Source: Verrucomicrobiota bacterium (GTDB lineage Bacteria; Verrucomicrobiota; Verrucomicrobiia; Opitutales; JAKPNF01). Taken from it: a stretch of 33,424 nucleotides of DNA. Each line of letters begins with the position of its first letter. Within the stretch, counting starts at the first letter, position 1. The stretch is taken from positions 1-33,424 of the forward strand of contig JAKPNF010000139.1 in NCBI GenBank assembly GCA_029548565.1. The letters are read 5' to 3'. The translations under genes were made by a program, and so were the position numbers. Below the pieces are notes generated by a model. It saw only the letters and a list, made by a program, of their open reading frames with translations. It was not told where the DNA came from and made no database searches. Of this stretch, positions 15,666 to 23,709 are shown one piece after another.

Positions 15666-16574
15666 CTAGGCAAAATCGGAAGTCGTTTTCTTTGGGCATA
15701 GCAATCGCCTCAGGCATACTCCGTAAAATATCAGCAAGGCCAGATGCGCAAGGTAGGTGAACACGATCGTGCTCAAAGGTAAAATTTCCACTGGCGTCAA
15801 AAGATTGGGATATACTTCGCGCGCGAGAAAAATAACCGCCCAGCCCCAGTAGATCCATTGCATCCATGCGGGCACACCCCAGCGCAGCGCACGGTACAAT
15901 ACAATGGCATAAACCAGAAACAACGCCATAGGCCAGTTCGTCAGGTAGGCAAGCAACAAGTAATGGATATTTTCAAAAAAGAACGCGAGGATTTGGCCGA
16001 ATGGATAACTTTTTATAAAGCATGAATACAGTAATGCCGAGAGCAGTTGTCCTATCAGATAAATCAACAAACCCAGCACGAAGACAAAAAGTGCATGACA
16101 GCCAAAAATTTTCCAACGCCATTGTGGCGACTGCTCGGGAATTTTCTCGGGCTTTCTCAACCAATAAAAGGGAATCGCGCAAATGAAAATTCCGTAAAAG
16201 AAATAATTCAGCAAAAAGCCGATTATCATTTCGGAAGAAATCTTTTGTTCCGGCACCGTGATGTTATTTTGCAAAATGACAGACAGTGCGGCCAAAAGCA
16301 CCCCTGTCACAAAAAGCACAAGAAACGTCTGCCAACCGCGCCTTTTCATGAAAATCTGCGCGCTGGCCAGAAACACCAGCGGTACGAGCGCCAGAAAAAA
16401 GAAATGCGCAGGGTTGTAGGAAAGTTCCGCACAAACAGATCGCCAAGTGAGTGATTCCGCCTGCTGGATAAGCGCGGGAGGGTAAAAAAAGTACCACGGT
16501 GCCACGATATAAAGCCCATATGAAAGCAGCAATAACCCCAACGCGCGTAGCCCTGTGCCCTTCGTTATTTGCAT
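15666..16574 (-). CDS. Polytopic membrane protein of unknown function
   Basis: 302 residues from the ATG at 16574. The open frame extends 19 codons further, to a TTG at 16631, and no sequence signal decides between them. About eight hydrophobic segments span the whole length, with a short charged C-terminus (CPKKTTSDFA). Base composition is more A/T-rich than that of its neighbours. I recognise no family; it could be a transporter-like or sensor-type membrane protein. It ends about 50 bases before the phosphatase gene, and both run on the minus strand. Confidence 0.65.
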   Translation of the reverse strand: MQITKGTGLRALGLLLLSYGLYIVAPWYFFYPPALIQQAESLTWRSVCAELSYNPAHFFFLALVPLVFLASAQIFMKRRGWQTFLVLFVTGVLLAALSVILQNNITVPEQKISSEMIIGFLLNYFFYGIFICAIPFYWLRKPEKIPEQSPQWRWKIFGCHALFVFVLGLLIYLIGQLLSALLYSCFIKSYPFGQILAFFFENIHYLLLAYLTNWPMALFLVYAIVLYRALRWGVPAWMQWIYWGWAVIFLAREVYPNLLTPVEILPLSTIVFTYLAHLALLIFYGVCLRRLLCPKKTTSDFA

Positions 16575-16646
16575 GACTAAAAAATGCAGCAAAAACAGGG
16601 CGTTGTACAGTGAATTTGAAAACACTCGCAAAAAATGGAAATTTGT

Positions 16647-16655
16647 TGTTATGAT
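16647..16655 (+). promoter_or_regulatory. Extended -10 element before the beta-strand-repeat gene
   Basis: TGtTATGAT, an extended -10 box with no clear -35 box. It ends 8 bases before the ATG at 16664, which predicts an almost leaderless transcript. Confidence 0.4.
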
Positions 16656-16663
16656 AAAGGCTC

Positions 16664-17776
16664 ATGAAATCTCCCTTCTTCCTTCTTTCGCTATTGGTTT
16701 TATTCTGCGTGGCGCACACCTTCGCGGCTCCCGTGGGGACGCGGCAGGAGCGCATAGGCAACTATGCCTTTAAGTCCGGCGATTTTGACGGGCCCATCTG
16801 GCGGCAATTTGTGCCCCCGCAGGACTTCCCCCAAAAGATCGACCCGAAGGTGCGCGCGGACAATCCCAATCAGGACGCCTGTATCGGCATTGATAATGTG
16901 ACCGTCACGATCAGCAAGCCCGCCCGCGCCAACAGTTGGCAGCAGCGCGGCAACAACAACCGCACTGTCATCAAGGAGGGCGCGAGTTTCCGGGTCAACG
17001 GTTTCACCGGCCAGCGCGGCAACAAAACCTTCCGCGGCACGATCTCCATGACGGGCGGCTCTCTGGAAGTCAACGACCTGTTCTTTTTATGCGGCGGCAA
17101 CATCTCTGAAGACGGCAATTGCGTCTTCGAGCACACGGGCGGCACCGTGAGCATCCTGAACCTCGCGCTGAACGTGACGAGCCCCTTTCCGTTGACAGCC
17201 TCGCCCAACGCGGTGGGCGTTTATAATTTTTCCGGCGGCACGCTCAATCTGCTAAGCGAGCAGCAAATCCCCGACCGCGTGGGCATCCGCAAAGGCCACG
17301 GCAAGGGCACCTTTCACTGGACGGGCGGCGTGCTCAACGCCAAGTTCCTGAGCGAGGGTATCACCAACAACGGCGGGCGCTTAAGCCCGGGCGGCGAAGG
17401 CGGCATTGGGGAAACCACGCTTGTCAGCGACACGCCGCAGACCTACACGCAAAGCGCCAAGGGCGTCCTGTCGTTGGACATCGGCGGGCGCAGCCGTTTT
17501 GACCGTCTGAACTGGAAGGACAAGACCAGCCGTTCCAGTGTGGTGCTGGAAAGCGGCGCGGTCATTTCCATCAAATACGCGGGCGGCTACAAGCCTTCCG
17601 GCAACGCGTCTTTCCAAATCATCAACACCAACCAGATAAAGGCCGACCGCCTCACGATCGAGGGCGACGGGGCGCGTGATTTTTCCTACGAGATCATCGA
17701 AAGCGGCCCGAAGGCGGGACTGCGTCTGGTTCTTACCCCGGGCAAAGGCGGCAAGCGCCTGGAAGAAGCGCCCTAA
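16664..17776 (+). CDS. Secreted protein with autotransporter-like beta-strand repeats
   Basis: 370 residues with a Sec signal peptide (about 1-22, ending TFAAP). The middle has repeats spaced by about 30 residues, each with a T/S-GG-x-hydrophobic turn: MTGGSLEV (129), HTGGTVSI (158), FSGGTLNL (189) and WTGGVLNA (219). These recall autotransporter-associated beta-strand repeats and a right-handed beta-helix. A segment NNGGRLSPGGEGGIG...YTQSAKGVLSLDIGG follows, like the last rung of such proteins. There is no C-terminal barrel and no PEP-CTERM-type anchor, so it is exported but not a self-translocating autotransporter. Function unknown; adhesion or surface display is possible. Confidence 0.78.
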   Translation: MKSPFFLLSLLVLFCVAHTFAAPVGTRQERIGNYAFKSGDFDGPIWRQFVPPQDFPQKIDPKVRADNPNQDACIGIDNVTVTISKPARANSWQQRGNNNRTVIKEGASFRVNGFTGQRGNKTFRGTISMTGGSLEVNDLFFLCGGNISEDGNCVFEHTGGTVSILNLALNVTSPFPLTASPNAVGVYNFSGGTLNLLSEQQIPDRVGIRKGHGKGTFHWTGGVLNAKFLSEGITNNGGRLSPGGEGGIGETTLVSDTPQTYTQSAKGVLSLDIGGRSRFDRLNWKDKTSRSSVVLESGAVISIKYAGGYKPSGNASFQIINTNQIKADRLTIEGDGARDFSYEIIESGPKAGLRLVLTPGKGGKRLEEAP

Positions 17777-17846
17777 AAAAGCGCGCGCAAGCCCCTGCCC
17801 TGCAAGGCGATTGCCCGAGAGCGCCGCCGCCGCTTCCCGTATCGGC

Positions 17847-17875
17847 TTGATTGTTCAATCTGCCGGGCGTAGGAT
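17847..17875 (+). promoter_or_regulatory. Promoter of the MATE gene with palindrome over the -35 box
   Basis: TTGATT (17847-17852), 17-base spacer, TAGGAT (17870-17875). An inverted repeat GATTG-TT-CAATC (17849-17860) overlaps the -35 box, a position suited to a repressor. The leader would be about 38 nt before the ATG at 17921. Confidence 0.42.
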
Positions 17876-17920
17876 GGGCGTTTTTGACCGCGCACGCGGC
17901 CGCAACTTGCATTGCACTTC

Positions 17921-19300
17921 ATGAGAGTGGGCGCTTCCAACAACCTGGGCAGAGACCGCATCGCACCGCTGCTGTGGCGCTTGGCGCTGCCCGCGATTTT
18001 CGCGCAGGTTGTCAACGCGCTGTACAACATCGTCGACCGTATTTACATCGGGCACATTGCGGAGGCGGGCGCGCTGGCGCTCACGGGGCTGGGCGTGAGC
18101 TTTCCCATCCTTATTATTTTGGCGGCCTTCGGCTCATTGATCGGCGCGGGCGGCCCGCCGCTGGCGGCGATCGCCATGGGCGCCAGGCACGAAGAGCGCG
18201 CCGAGCATTATTTGGGAAACGCGCTGAGCTTCACCGTTATTTTTTCCGTCATCATGACGGTCGTGATGCTGCTGGCCGCCGAGCCGCTGCTGCGCGTGTT
18301 TGGCGCCAGCGACGAGACGATGCCCTACGCGCAGCAGTATCTGGACATCTATTTGCTCGGCACGATTTTTTCCATGCTGGGCATCGGGCTTGGCGGGTTT
18401 ATCGCCACGCAGGGGTTTGCCAAAACCGCGATGATGACCAGCGTCATCGGCGCGGTCGTGAACATTGTGCTGGACCCGATTTTTATCTTTTGGATCGGCT
18501 GGGGCGTACGCGGGGCGGCCGTGGCCACGGTCATCGCGCAGGCCGCCTCGGCCGCGTGGATCCTTTATTTTTTTCTGAGCAAGCAAACGCAACTAAGCAT
18601 TCGAAAAAAATACCTGCCGCTGGACATCCGCGTGCTGCGCCCGATGATCGCGCTGGGTTTTTCGCCGTTTGTGATGCTCTGCGGCGACGTGGCCATCATG
18701 GCCGTCATCAACTCCTCGCTGCTTAAGTACGGGGGCTATCTGGCCGTCGGCGCCATGACGATCACGATCAGCATCAGCGGCGTGGGGTTTATGCCGCTGT
18801 TCGGCGTCACACAGGGCGCGCAGCCCATCATCTCCTACAACTACGGCGCGCGCAAGACGACGCGTGTGCGCCACTGTTTCCGGCTGCTGCTAAAGACCTC
18901 CATCATTTGGGCGACAGGGCTGTGGCTGGTCATGCTGCTGTTTCCAAAAGTGTTCATCGGCATCTTCACCTCCGACCCTCAGTTGACCGAATTGACGGCC
19001 AAGACCATGCGCGTGGCGCTGGCGATGATTTTTTTGATGGGCATCCAATTCTCCTGCCAGCAGACCTTTGTCGCGCTGGGTCAAGCCAAGCGTTCGCTGT
19101 GGCTTTCGGTGACGCGAAAAATCTTCCTGCTCATTCCGCTGGCGCTGCTGCTGCCGCTGCTGTTTTCGGATAACGAAGGCAAAATGTTCGGCGTGCTGCT
19201 CGCCCTACCCATATCGGATTTGCTGGCCGTGGCCATCACCGCGGGCGTCTTCGCCTGGAGCTTCAAACGACTTTTACTAAAACGCCTGCGCGGGTTTTGA
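17921..19300 (+). CDS. MATE-family multidrug/Na+ exporter
   Basis: 459 residues from the ATG at 17921 (the ORF track starts at a TTG three codons earlier). About 12 membrane segments in two six-helix halves. The first half has ALPAIFAQVVNALYNIVDRIYIGH and the paired VVNIVLDPIFIFWIGWGVRGAAVAT. The second half carries GVTQGAQPIISYNYGARKTTRV, typical of the MepA-like branch. MATE proteins export cationic drugs or metabolites in exchange for Na+ or H+. It stands alone, with its own promoter and a terminator after it. Confidence 0.93.
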   Translation: MRVGASNNLGRDRIAPLLWRLALPAIFAQVVNALYNIVDRIYIGHIAEAGALALTGLGVSFPILIILAAFGSLIGAGGPPLAAIAMGARHEERAEHYLGNALSFTVIFSVIMTVVMLLAAEPLLRVFGASDETMPYAQQYLDIYLLGTIFSMLGIGLGGFIATQGFAKTAMMTSVIGAVVNIVLDPIFIFWIGWGVRGAAVATVIAQAASAAWILYFFLSKQTQLSIRKKYLPLDIRVLRPMIALGFSPFVMLCGDVAIMAVINSSLLKYGGYLAVGAMTITISISGVGFMPLFGVTQGAQPIISYNYGARKTTRVRHCFRLLLKTSIIWATGLWLVMLLFPKVFIGIFTSDPQLTELTAKTMRVALAMIFLMGIQFSCQQTFVALGQAKRSLWLSVTRKIFLLIPLALLLPLLFSDNEGKMFGVLLALPISDLLAVAITAGVFAWSFKRLLLKRLRGF

Positions 19301-19310
19301 CAAGCGCACA

Positions 19311-19347
19311 AAAAAAAGCACCTGCAATTTCGCGGGTGCTTTTTTTG
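19311..19347. terminator. Bidirectional terminator between MATE and lipoprotein genes
   Basis: Stem AGCACCTGC (19317-19325) with GCGGGTGCT (19332-19340), including one G-T pair, with A runs before and seven T after. It separates convergent genes. Confidence 0.88.
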
Positions 19348-19366
19348 TAGAAACAAATTTCCTCTC

Positions 19367-19846
19367 TTATAGGAACAGCACCGGCGAATTTTGCTGCAGC
19401 AGTTTGTAAACATCGCCGTCCTTGCGCAGCAGCACGCTGGTGGACGCCCAGTCCGGCGTGATCTCTCCGGTTTCCTTGCGGCCGAGCTTGCGGCGGAACT
19501 GCACGTTGACAGCCAGGGTGTTTTTGTCCGAGGAGGCGATCACGCTGGTGATCGTCCAGTCCAGTTCAATGTAAAAATAGTTAACGAAGCTGCGGCGGAT
19601 GCGCGAGTCCAGCACGGCCGCCGTGCCCAGGTAGTCGGAACTGACCCAGTCCATGAACTGCGTGGCGTTGCGGTTGGTGTAGGCGCCCACGAGGTTGCCG
19701 AGGGACTTTTGCGCCTCGTCGCGCAGCGCCCAGTCCGTGTCTTTGCCGACGGAGGAGAACGACCATTTATTCTGCGCGTTGTTGCAACCCGTCCAAAGAA
19801 AAACCGCCAATAACACGGCGATCAATGAGCGTAACACGGTTTTCAT
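19367..19846 (-). CDS. Lipoprotein with NTF2-like domain
   Basis: 159 residues. The signal peptide ends in an LWTGC lipobox (Cys about 21). The mature part has a helical start (EAQKSLGNLVGAYTNRNATQFMDWVSSDY), then alternating strands, the outline of a SnoaL/NTF2-like alpha+beta fold. This is inferred from pattern only. It lies 28 bases downstream of the outer-membrane barrel gene on the same strand, so it may be an accessory lipoprotein for it. Confidence 0.72.
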   Translation of the reverse strand: MKTVLRSLIAVLLAVFLWTGCNNAQNKWSFSSVGKDTDWALRDEAQKSLGNLVGAYTNRNATQFMDWVSSDYLGTAAVLDSRIRRSFVNYFYIELDWTITSVIASSDKNTLAVNVQFRRKLGRKETGEITPDWASTSVLLRKDGDVYKLLQQNSPVLFL

Positions 19847-19874
19847 TATTTATTTTCAGGGATTTCTTCGAGGC

Positions 19875-21641
19875 TTAACGCTTCCCATAGGAGGCGTCCA
19901 ACGGAATGGTGACACCCATGGTGAAAACGCTCTCGCGGTAATTGCGGTTGCCTGTTTGGAAATTAAAGTCGTTCAAAAGCGCCTTCAAATAAACGGTGGC
20001 GTTTGTTTTCCAACCGAAAATATTTTCGGGGCGATAGTTGAATGTCACGTTGAAATAGAACTGCTCGGAGTCGTCCACGCGGTCGGAAACAAAGCGGTTT
20101 TGCCCCACTTTGAGGTTTGTGGTGAAGCGCGTCTTGGGCAGGTCGAACACCAGGCCCAGCGAGTAGTCGTACACTTTGTTGATGTCGTTGGTGATGTCGT
20201 CCTGCGTGTAACTGGTGCCGAAATTAAGCGTGGGCTTAAGCGTGAGGTTGGAGCTGAACGAGTGCGTGTAGCCGAAGGACTGCTTGAAGGTGTAGTCGAG
20301 CTTGTCCTTGTCTTTGGCAAAGGAGTCCGCGCGCGTCACGCCAAAGTCCGTTGCGCTGTTGAGCACCTTGAACAGCTCGTCGGAGTAACCCACCGAGCTG
20401 TACACATTGGCCAGTGACTGGTTCCTTGTCTCGATCTCCTGATTCTCCACGGCCACGCTCATGCGCAGGCGGTTCTTCTCGCGCTTGAGCAGCTTGGAGG
20501 TGTTCAAGGTCAATTCGGGGCGGTAAGTCTCCGTGCGGCCGTTGGCATTTTCCAACTGGTTGCGGTACCACAGGAAATTGGCGCCCAACTGCGTGACGGG
20601 CGAGGTTTTGAACGCCCAGCAAATCTGTGTTTTTTCCCTGTCGGTGTCCGCCGCGCCGGTCAGGGTGCGGAACTTCGGGTCAACGCGCTCGTAGAGCACC
20701 GTGAACGTGTGCGGATCGGAAGGCTTGAGCACGCCCTGAACGCGGTGTGCCATGCCCTCGTATTTCTTGCGGGCGGCGTTGGCGCGCGGGCTTTCGTCGG
20801 TCGAGGAAACCGCCGACTCGCCGGAGACGGTGAGTTTCTTGGGGATCAGCTCCAGCGAATAATTCACCGAGCCGATGTCGTTGCGGTAGAGCTGGTCGTT
20901 GACAAGCTGACGATCGGAATCGTCCGTGCGGATGTACGACAGCCCGATATGCGCGCGTTTCTTAAAAAGGTTCTGGCGCAAATTCACACCGGCAACCTGG
21001 CGCTCCTTCACCTTCAAGTCGTCCGCGCGCCACATTTCGTCCCAACGGGCGTAGGCGTAACCCCACATGGCGCGCACATCCAACGCGTTGTCCTTGCCGC
21101 TAAGGTAGGAGAAATTCAAACCCTGCAAGCGCGTGCGGTTGGTGTATTGCGAGTACGACTCGTAAAAATCCCCGCCCACGAGCGTCGCCTTGCCGAACTT
21201 CACCCCAAAGGCCGCCTGGTCGAGACCAAACTTGCTGCCGTTGTTGCGCGTCCTGTCGTCCGAAAAGCGCACCCGGAAGGAATGCGTGTACTGCAAGTTG
21301 CCAAAGTTGCCCTTGCCGGAAAGACCGATCACGTCCCAGTAAGTGAAGCCCTGCTGGTAAGTCGTCGCGGCTTTGCCCGGGCCGCTGATGTTGGCGTAGG
21401 TCACCTCAAAGGTGTTGGTCAGATGAAGCTCGTGCTTGTCGGCGGGGGCCTTTTTCGCCGTGTCGATCGCCTTTTTAGCGGCAGCGGCTTTCTGCGCCGC
21501 CACCTTTTGCTGCTCGGCGGCCTTCTGTTTTTCCTGAGCCGCGCGCACGCTCGCTCCGGTGTCCGCCCCCAGGCACACCCCCAGCGCCAGGATGCCCAAG
21601 GCAGCCCGCCCGATCGCGCGGCGTATGAGGGTTAGATTCAT
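19875..21641 (-). CDS. Outer-membrane beta-barrel protein with Lys/Ala-rich N-terminus
   Basis: 588 residues from the Met at 21641, which gives a normal Sec signal peptide (MNLTLIRRAIGRAALGILALGVCLGADTGA). The ORF track begins 28 codons earlier. After the signal there is a coiled-coil-like Ala/Lys/Gln-rich segment (about 32-65), then a long run of alternating strands with aromatic girdle residues and short turns (TNTFEVTYANI, YSQYTNRTRLQGLNFSYLSG, FYFNVTFNYRPENIFGW). This suggests a large barrel of at least 20 strands. No TonB box or plug domain is seen. The C-terminus ends GVTIPLDASYGKR, without the usual final aromatic residue. Likely a porin-like or export channel of unknown specificity. 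Confidence 0.75.
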   Translation of the reverse strand: MNLTLIRRAIGRAALGILALGVCLGADTGASVRAAQEKQKAAEQQKVAAQKAAAAKKAIDTAKKAPADKHELHLTNTFEVTYANISGPGKAATTYQQGFTYWDVIGLSGKGNFGNLQYTHSFRVRFSDDRTRNNGSKFGLDQAAFGVKFGKATLVGGDFYESYSQYTNRTRLQGLNFSYLSGKDNALDVRAMWGYAYARWDEMWRADDLKVKERQVAGVNLRQNLFKKRAHIGLSYIRTDDSDRQLVNDQLYRNDIGSVNYSLELIPKKLTVSGESAVSSTDESPRANAARKKYEGMAHRVQGVLKPSDPHTFTVLYERVDPKFRTLTGAADTDREKTQICWAFKTSPVTQLGANFLWYRNQLENANGRTETYRPELTLNTSKLLKREKNRLRMSVAVENQEIETRNQSLANVYSSVGYSDELFKVLNSATDFGVTRADSFAKDKDKLDYTFKQSFGYTHSFSSNLTLKPTLNFGTSYTQDDITNDINKVYDYSLGLVFDLPKTRFTTNLKVGQNRFVSDRVDDSEQFYFNVTFNYRPENIFGWKTNATVYLKALLNDFNFQTGNRNYRESVFTMGVTIPLDASYGKR

Positions 21642-21670
21642 AGTGGGAACAAGATCCATTTGCGGTTCGT

Positions 21671-21688
21671 TTGGCGTGTTCGCGCCAA
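21671..21688. promoter_or_regulatory. Inverted repeat in the barrel-gene leader
   Basis: TTGGCG-6-CGCCAA, a perfect 6-base inverted repeat within the predicted 5' leader of the barrel gene. It could be a small RNA hairpin or a protein-binding site; nothing decides. Confidence 0.25.
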
Positions 21689-21715
21689 GCCTGCCACGAA
21701 GAAGCAGCGCCGTTA

Positions 21716-21744
21716 TTGGCATCACTCTCTACAAAAAGTATAGC
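21716..21744 (+). promoter_or_regulatory. Promoter of purC
   Basis: TTGGCA (21716-21721), 17-base spacer, TATAGC (21739-21744). The leader to purC would be about 160 nt. The -10 box overlaps the minus-strand -10 box of the barrel gene. Confidence 0.5.
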
Positions 21745-21764
21745 CTTACTAAACAAACTTTCAA
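21737..21764 (-). promoter_or_regulatory. Promoter of the barrel-lipoprotein operon
   Basis: Minus strand: TTGAAA (21759-21764), 16-base spacer, TATACT (21737-21742), five of six matches to consensus in each box. The leader to the Met at 21641 would be close to 90 nt. Confidence 0.58.
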
Positions 21765-21911
21765 TACTTTTTTGAGCTTTTATCAACGAGTTAAGACCAC
21801 TGGTAAGGTATGCTTTATGGGCTGTTTTTCGAGCAAACAAACCACAAAACAAAGCCGCGCGCGCAAATCGGGTTGAAAGGCGTTTGGGAATTTGCAACAG
21901 TGTCCTTTAAT

Positions 21912-22823
21912 ATGCTCACGTTCGACCAGACAAAAGCCGCGCTGCCCAAAGAGGCGCTGCAGACCATCGAGAACCTGCCCTACCGGAAAATCGGCTCGGG
22001 CAAAGTGCGCGAGATTTACGACTTGGGCGACAAGCTCCTGATTGTGGCCAGCGACCGGCTCTCGGCCTTCGACGTCGTGCTGCCCGACGGCATTCCCGGC
22101 AAGGGAATCCTGCTGACGCAGATCAGCCTGTGGTGGTTCGCCCAAACGGCCGACATCATGCAAAATCACCTGGTCGAAAACCACGACGCGGCCCTGGCCG
22201 AGCTGCTCAAAGACCGCCTCGAGCTGCAACACCGCGCGATGCTGGTAAAAAAACTGCGCCCCATGCCGGTGGAAGCCGTCGTGCGCGGCTACCTGGCCGG
22301 CAGCGGCTGGAAGGACTATTTGAAAACCGGCGCCATCGTCGACCACCAACTGCCCGACGGCATGCAGGAAAGCCAGCAATTGCCACAACCCTTGTTCACG
22401 CCCTCCACCAAGGAAAGCGCGGGACACGACGAGCCGATCAGCCTGAAACGCTGCGAGGAAATTTTGGGCAAGGAAATTTTCGAAAAAGTGATGGGCACCT
22501 CGTTGGCACTGTACCAACGCGGCGCCCAGCGCGCCGACAAAGCCGGCCTCATTTTGGCCGACACCAAATTCGAATTCGGCACCGACGAGAACGACAACAT
22601 CTTTTTGATCGACGAGGTGCTCACACCGGACTCCTCGCGCTACTGGCCCAAGGACGGTTACGAAATCGGGAAAACCCCGCACGCCTTCGACAAGCAATAC
22701 GTGCGCGACTACCTCGAAACGCTCGACTGGAACAAACAAGCCCCCGGCCCGCGCCTGCCCGCCCAAGTCATCGAGCAAACGCAAGCGCGCTACCTGGATG
22801 CGATCAAGCACTTCATGGCGTAG
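21912..22823 (+). CDS. purC: Phosphoribosylaminoimidazole-succinocarboxamide synthase PurC
   Basis: 303 residues, the length of the longer (yeast ADE1-like) SAICAR synthases. Motifs: KIGSGKVREIYDLGD (ATP site), VASDRLSAFDVVLPDGIPGKG, RPMPVEAVVRGYLAGSGWKDY, PLFTPSTKE, LADTKFEFG and IDEVLTPDSSRYWP. It joins aspartate to CAIR in purine synthesis. It is away from purQLS and has its own promoter with a long leader. The Met at 21912 (MLTFDQTK) is preferred over the longer ORF start at 21810. It ends 6 bases from the converging thioesterase stop. Confidence 0.96.
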   Translation: MLTFDQTKAALPKEALQTIENLPYRKIGSGKVREIYDLGDKLLIVASDRLSAFDVVLPDGIPGKGILLTQISLWWFAQTADIMQNHLVENHDAALAELLKDRLELQHRAMLVKKLRPMPVEAVVRGYLAGSGWKDYLKTGAIVDHQLPDGMQESQQLPQPLFTPSTKESAGHDEPISLKRCEEILGKEIFEKVMGTSLALYQRGAQRADKAGLILADTKFEFGTDENDNIFLIDEVLTPDSSRYWPKDGYEIGKTPHAFDKQYVRDYLETLDWNKQAPGPRLPAQVIEQTQARYLDAIKHFMA

Positions 22824-22829
22824 GACTAC

Positions 22830-23570
22830 CTAGCAATCGCACTGTCTGGCGTCTTTCCAACGCACGACCACGCGTGTGCGCTCCGTCTGCCCGGAGCTGA
22901 GAATGTGAAACGACTGCTCGCCCAGCACACGGCACGAGGCGGCGATGCGCTCGCCCGGAAAAACCTCCTGCAAAAACCACATGCCGATCGATTGCGGCTC
23001 GTGGTTCAGGCAAAATTCCAGGCTCAGCGGCTCCATCGCCCAGGTGATATAGACGGCGTTGTTGACGTGGTTGTTTAAGTCTATGTCGTCCTTGCGCACG
23101 CCGAAATCCGACTGCAGCAGGGCGCCCTCTTGCGGAAATTGCGGGCGTTCAAAATCGGTGTCGTCGGCAAATTCCAAAACATTGGGCCATTGCCCCAACA
23201 CGCTCAGCCGCGCGATGCGGCGGGCTTTCAAATCAAACAGCACAAACAGCGTGCGCGCGGTGGCGACCAGCTCACCCTTTTCGTCGGTGATGATGAACTC
23301 GCGGTCGGTGGACACTGCCGTGCGCTTGCTCGGCCAGGTGGTGATGGTGATGCGCTCGCGCCAGCGCGGCAGGCGCTTGAAAGACAGCGTGGATTTTGAC
23401 AGCGCCCAGCCCACCCCCAATTCCTTGAGCCGCGCGTGCCCCACGCCTATCTGGTCGGCGTGCGTGCTGGCGGCCTCCTGCATCAATGAAAGCAACGCCG
23501 CGAGTTTCAAGCGCCCCTTGCTGTCCACGTCGCTGATGCGCACGCGGTAACTGCCCACAAATTTGCTCAT
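22830..23570 (-). CDS. Acyl-ACP thioesterase (FatA/FatB-like)
   Basis: 246 residues, two hot-dog domains. The N-terminal domain has RISDVDSKGRLKLAALLSLMQEAASTHAD; the second has the active-site motif DIDLNNHVNNAVYITW (about 162-177), where the Asp/Asn/His set matches plant-type and bacterial acyl-ACP thioesterases. The reaction releases free fatty acid from acyl-ACP in the cytoplasm. The Met at 23570 is chosen. A TAGAAT hexamer (23578-23583) ends 7 bases upstream of this ATG, but without a clear -35 box, so a leaderless transcript is possible. Monocistronic. Confidence 0.88.
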   Translation of the reverse strand: MSKFVGSYRVRISDVDSKGRLKLAALLSLMQEAASTHADQIGVGHARLKELGVGWALSKSTLSFKRLPRWRERITITTWPSKRTAVSTDREFIITDEKGELVATARTLFVLFDLKARRIARLSVLGQWPNVLEFADDTDFERPQFPQEGALLQSDFGVRKDDIDLNNHVNNAVYITWAMEPLSLEFCLNHEPQSIGMWFLQEVFPGERIAASCRVLGEQSFHILSSGQTERTRVVVRWKDARQCDC

Positions 23571-23577
23571 GCAGAAA

Positions 23578-23583
23578 ATTCTA
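23578..23583 (-). promoter_or_regulatory. -10-like hexamer before the thioesterase gene
   Basis: TAGAAT on the minus strand, 7 bases before the ATG at 23570. No convincing -35 box at the normal distance. Confidence 0.3.
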
Positions 23584-23648
23584 AAACACCGCCGCGCATG
23601 CACGAAGCCTTTTTTACTTTAAAAACACACGGCGCATGGATAAAGAAA

Positions 23649-23677
23649 TTGCCCAGCGTACCCCTTTCTCTCATAGT
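23649..23677 (+). promoter_or_regulatory. Promoter of the tandem secreted-paralogue pair
   Basis: TTGCCC (23649-23654), 17-base spacer, CATAGT (23672-23677). The leader would be about 26 nt. No separate promoter is evident in the 12-base gap before the second paralogue. Confidence 0.4.
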
Positions 23678-23709
23678 TACAAAAAGAAAAACGGATTTTT
23701 AACCCCCTT

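Noticed and set aside
16651-16656. Minus-strand TATCAT facing the plus-strand TATGAT as a third divergent promoter
   Set aside because: No -35-like box lies at the normal distance on the minus strand, so the symmetry is probably chance.
21642-21911. Riboswitch or RNA gene in the longest gap
   Set aside because: No conserved riboswitch core, tRNA cloverleaf or other RNA pattern could be recognised. The gap is explained by two promoters and leaders.
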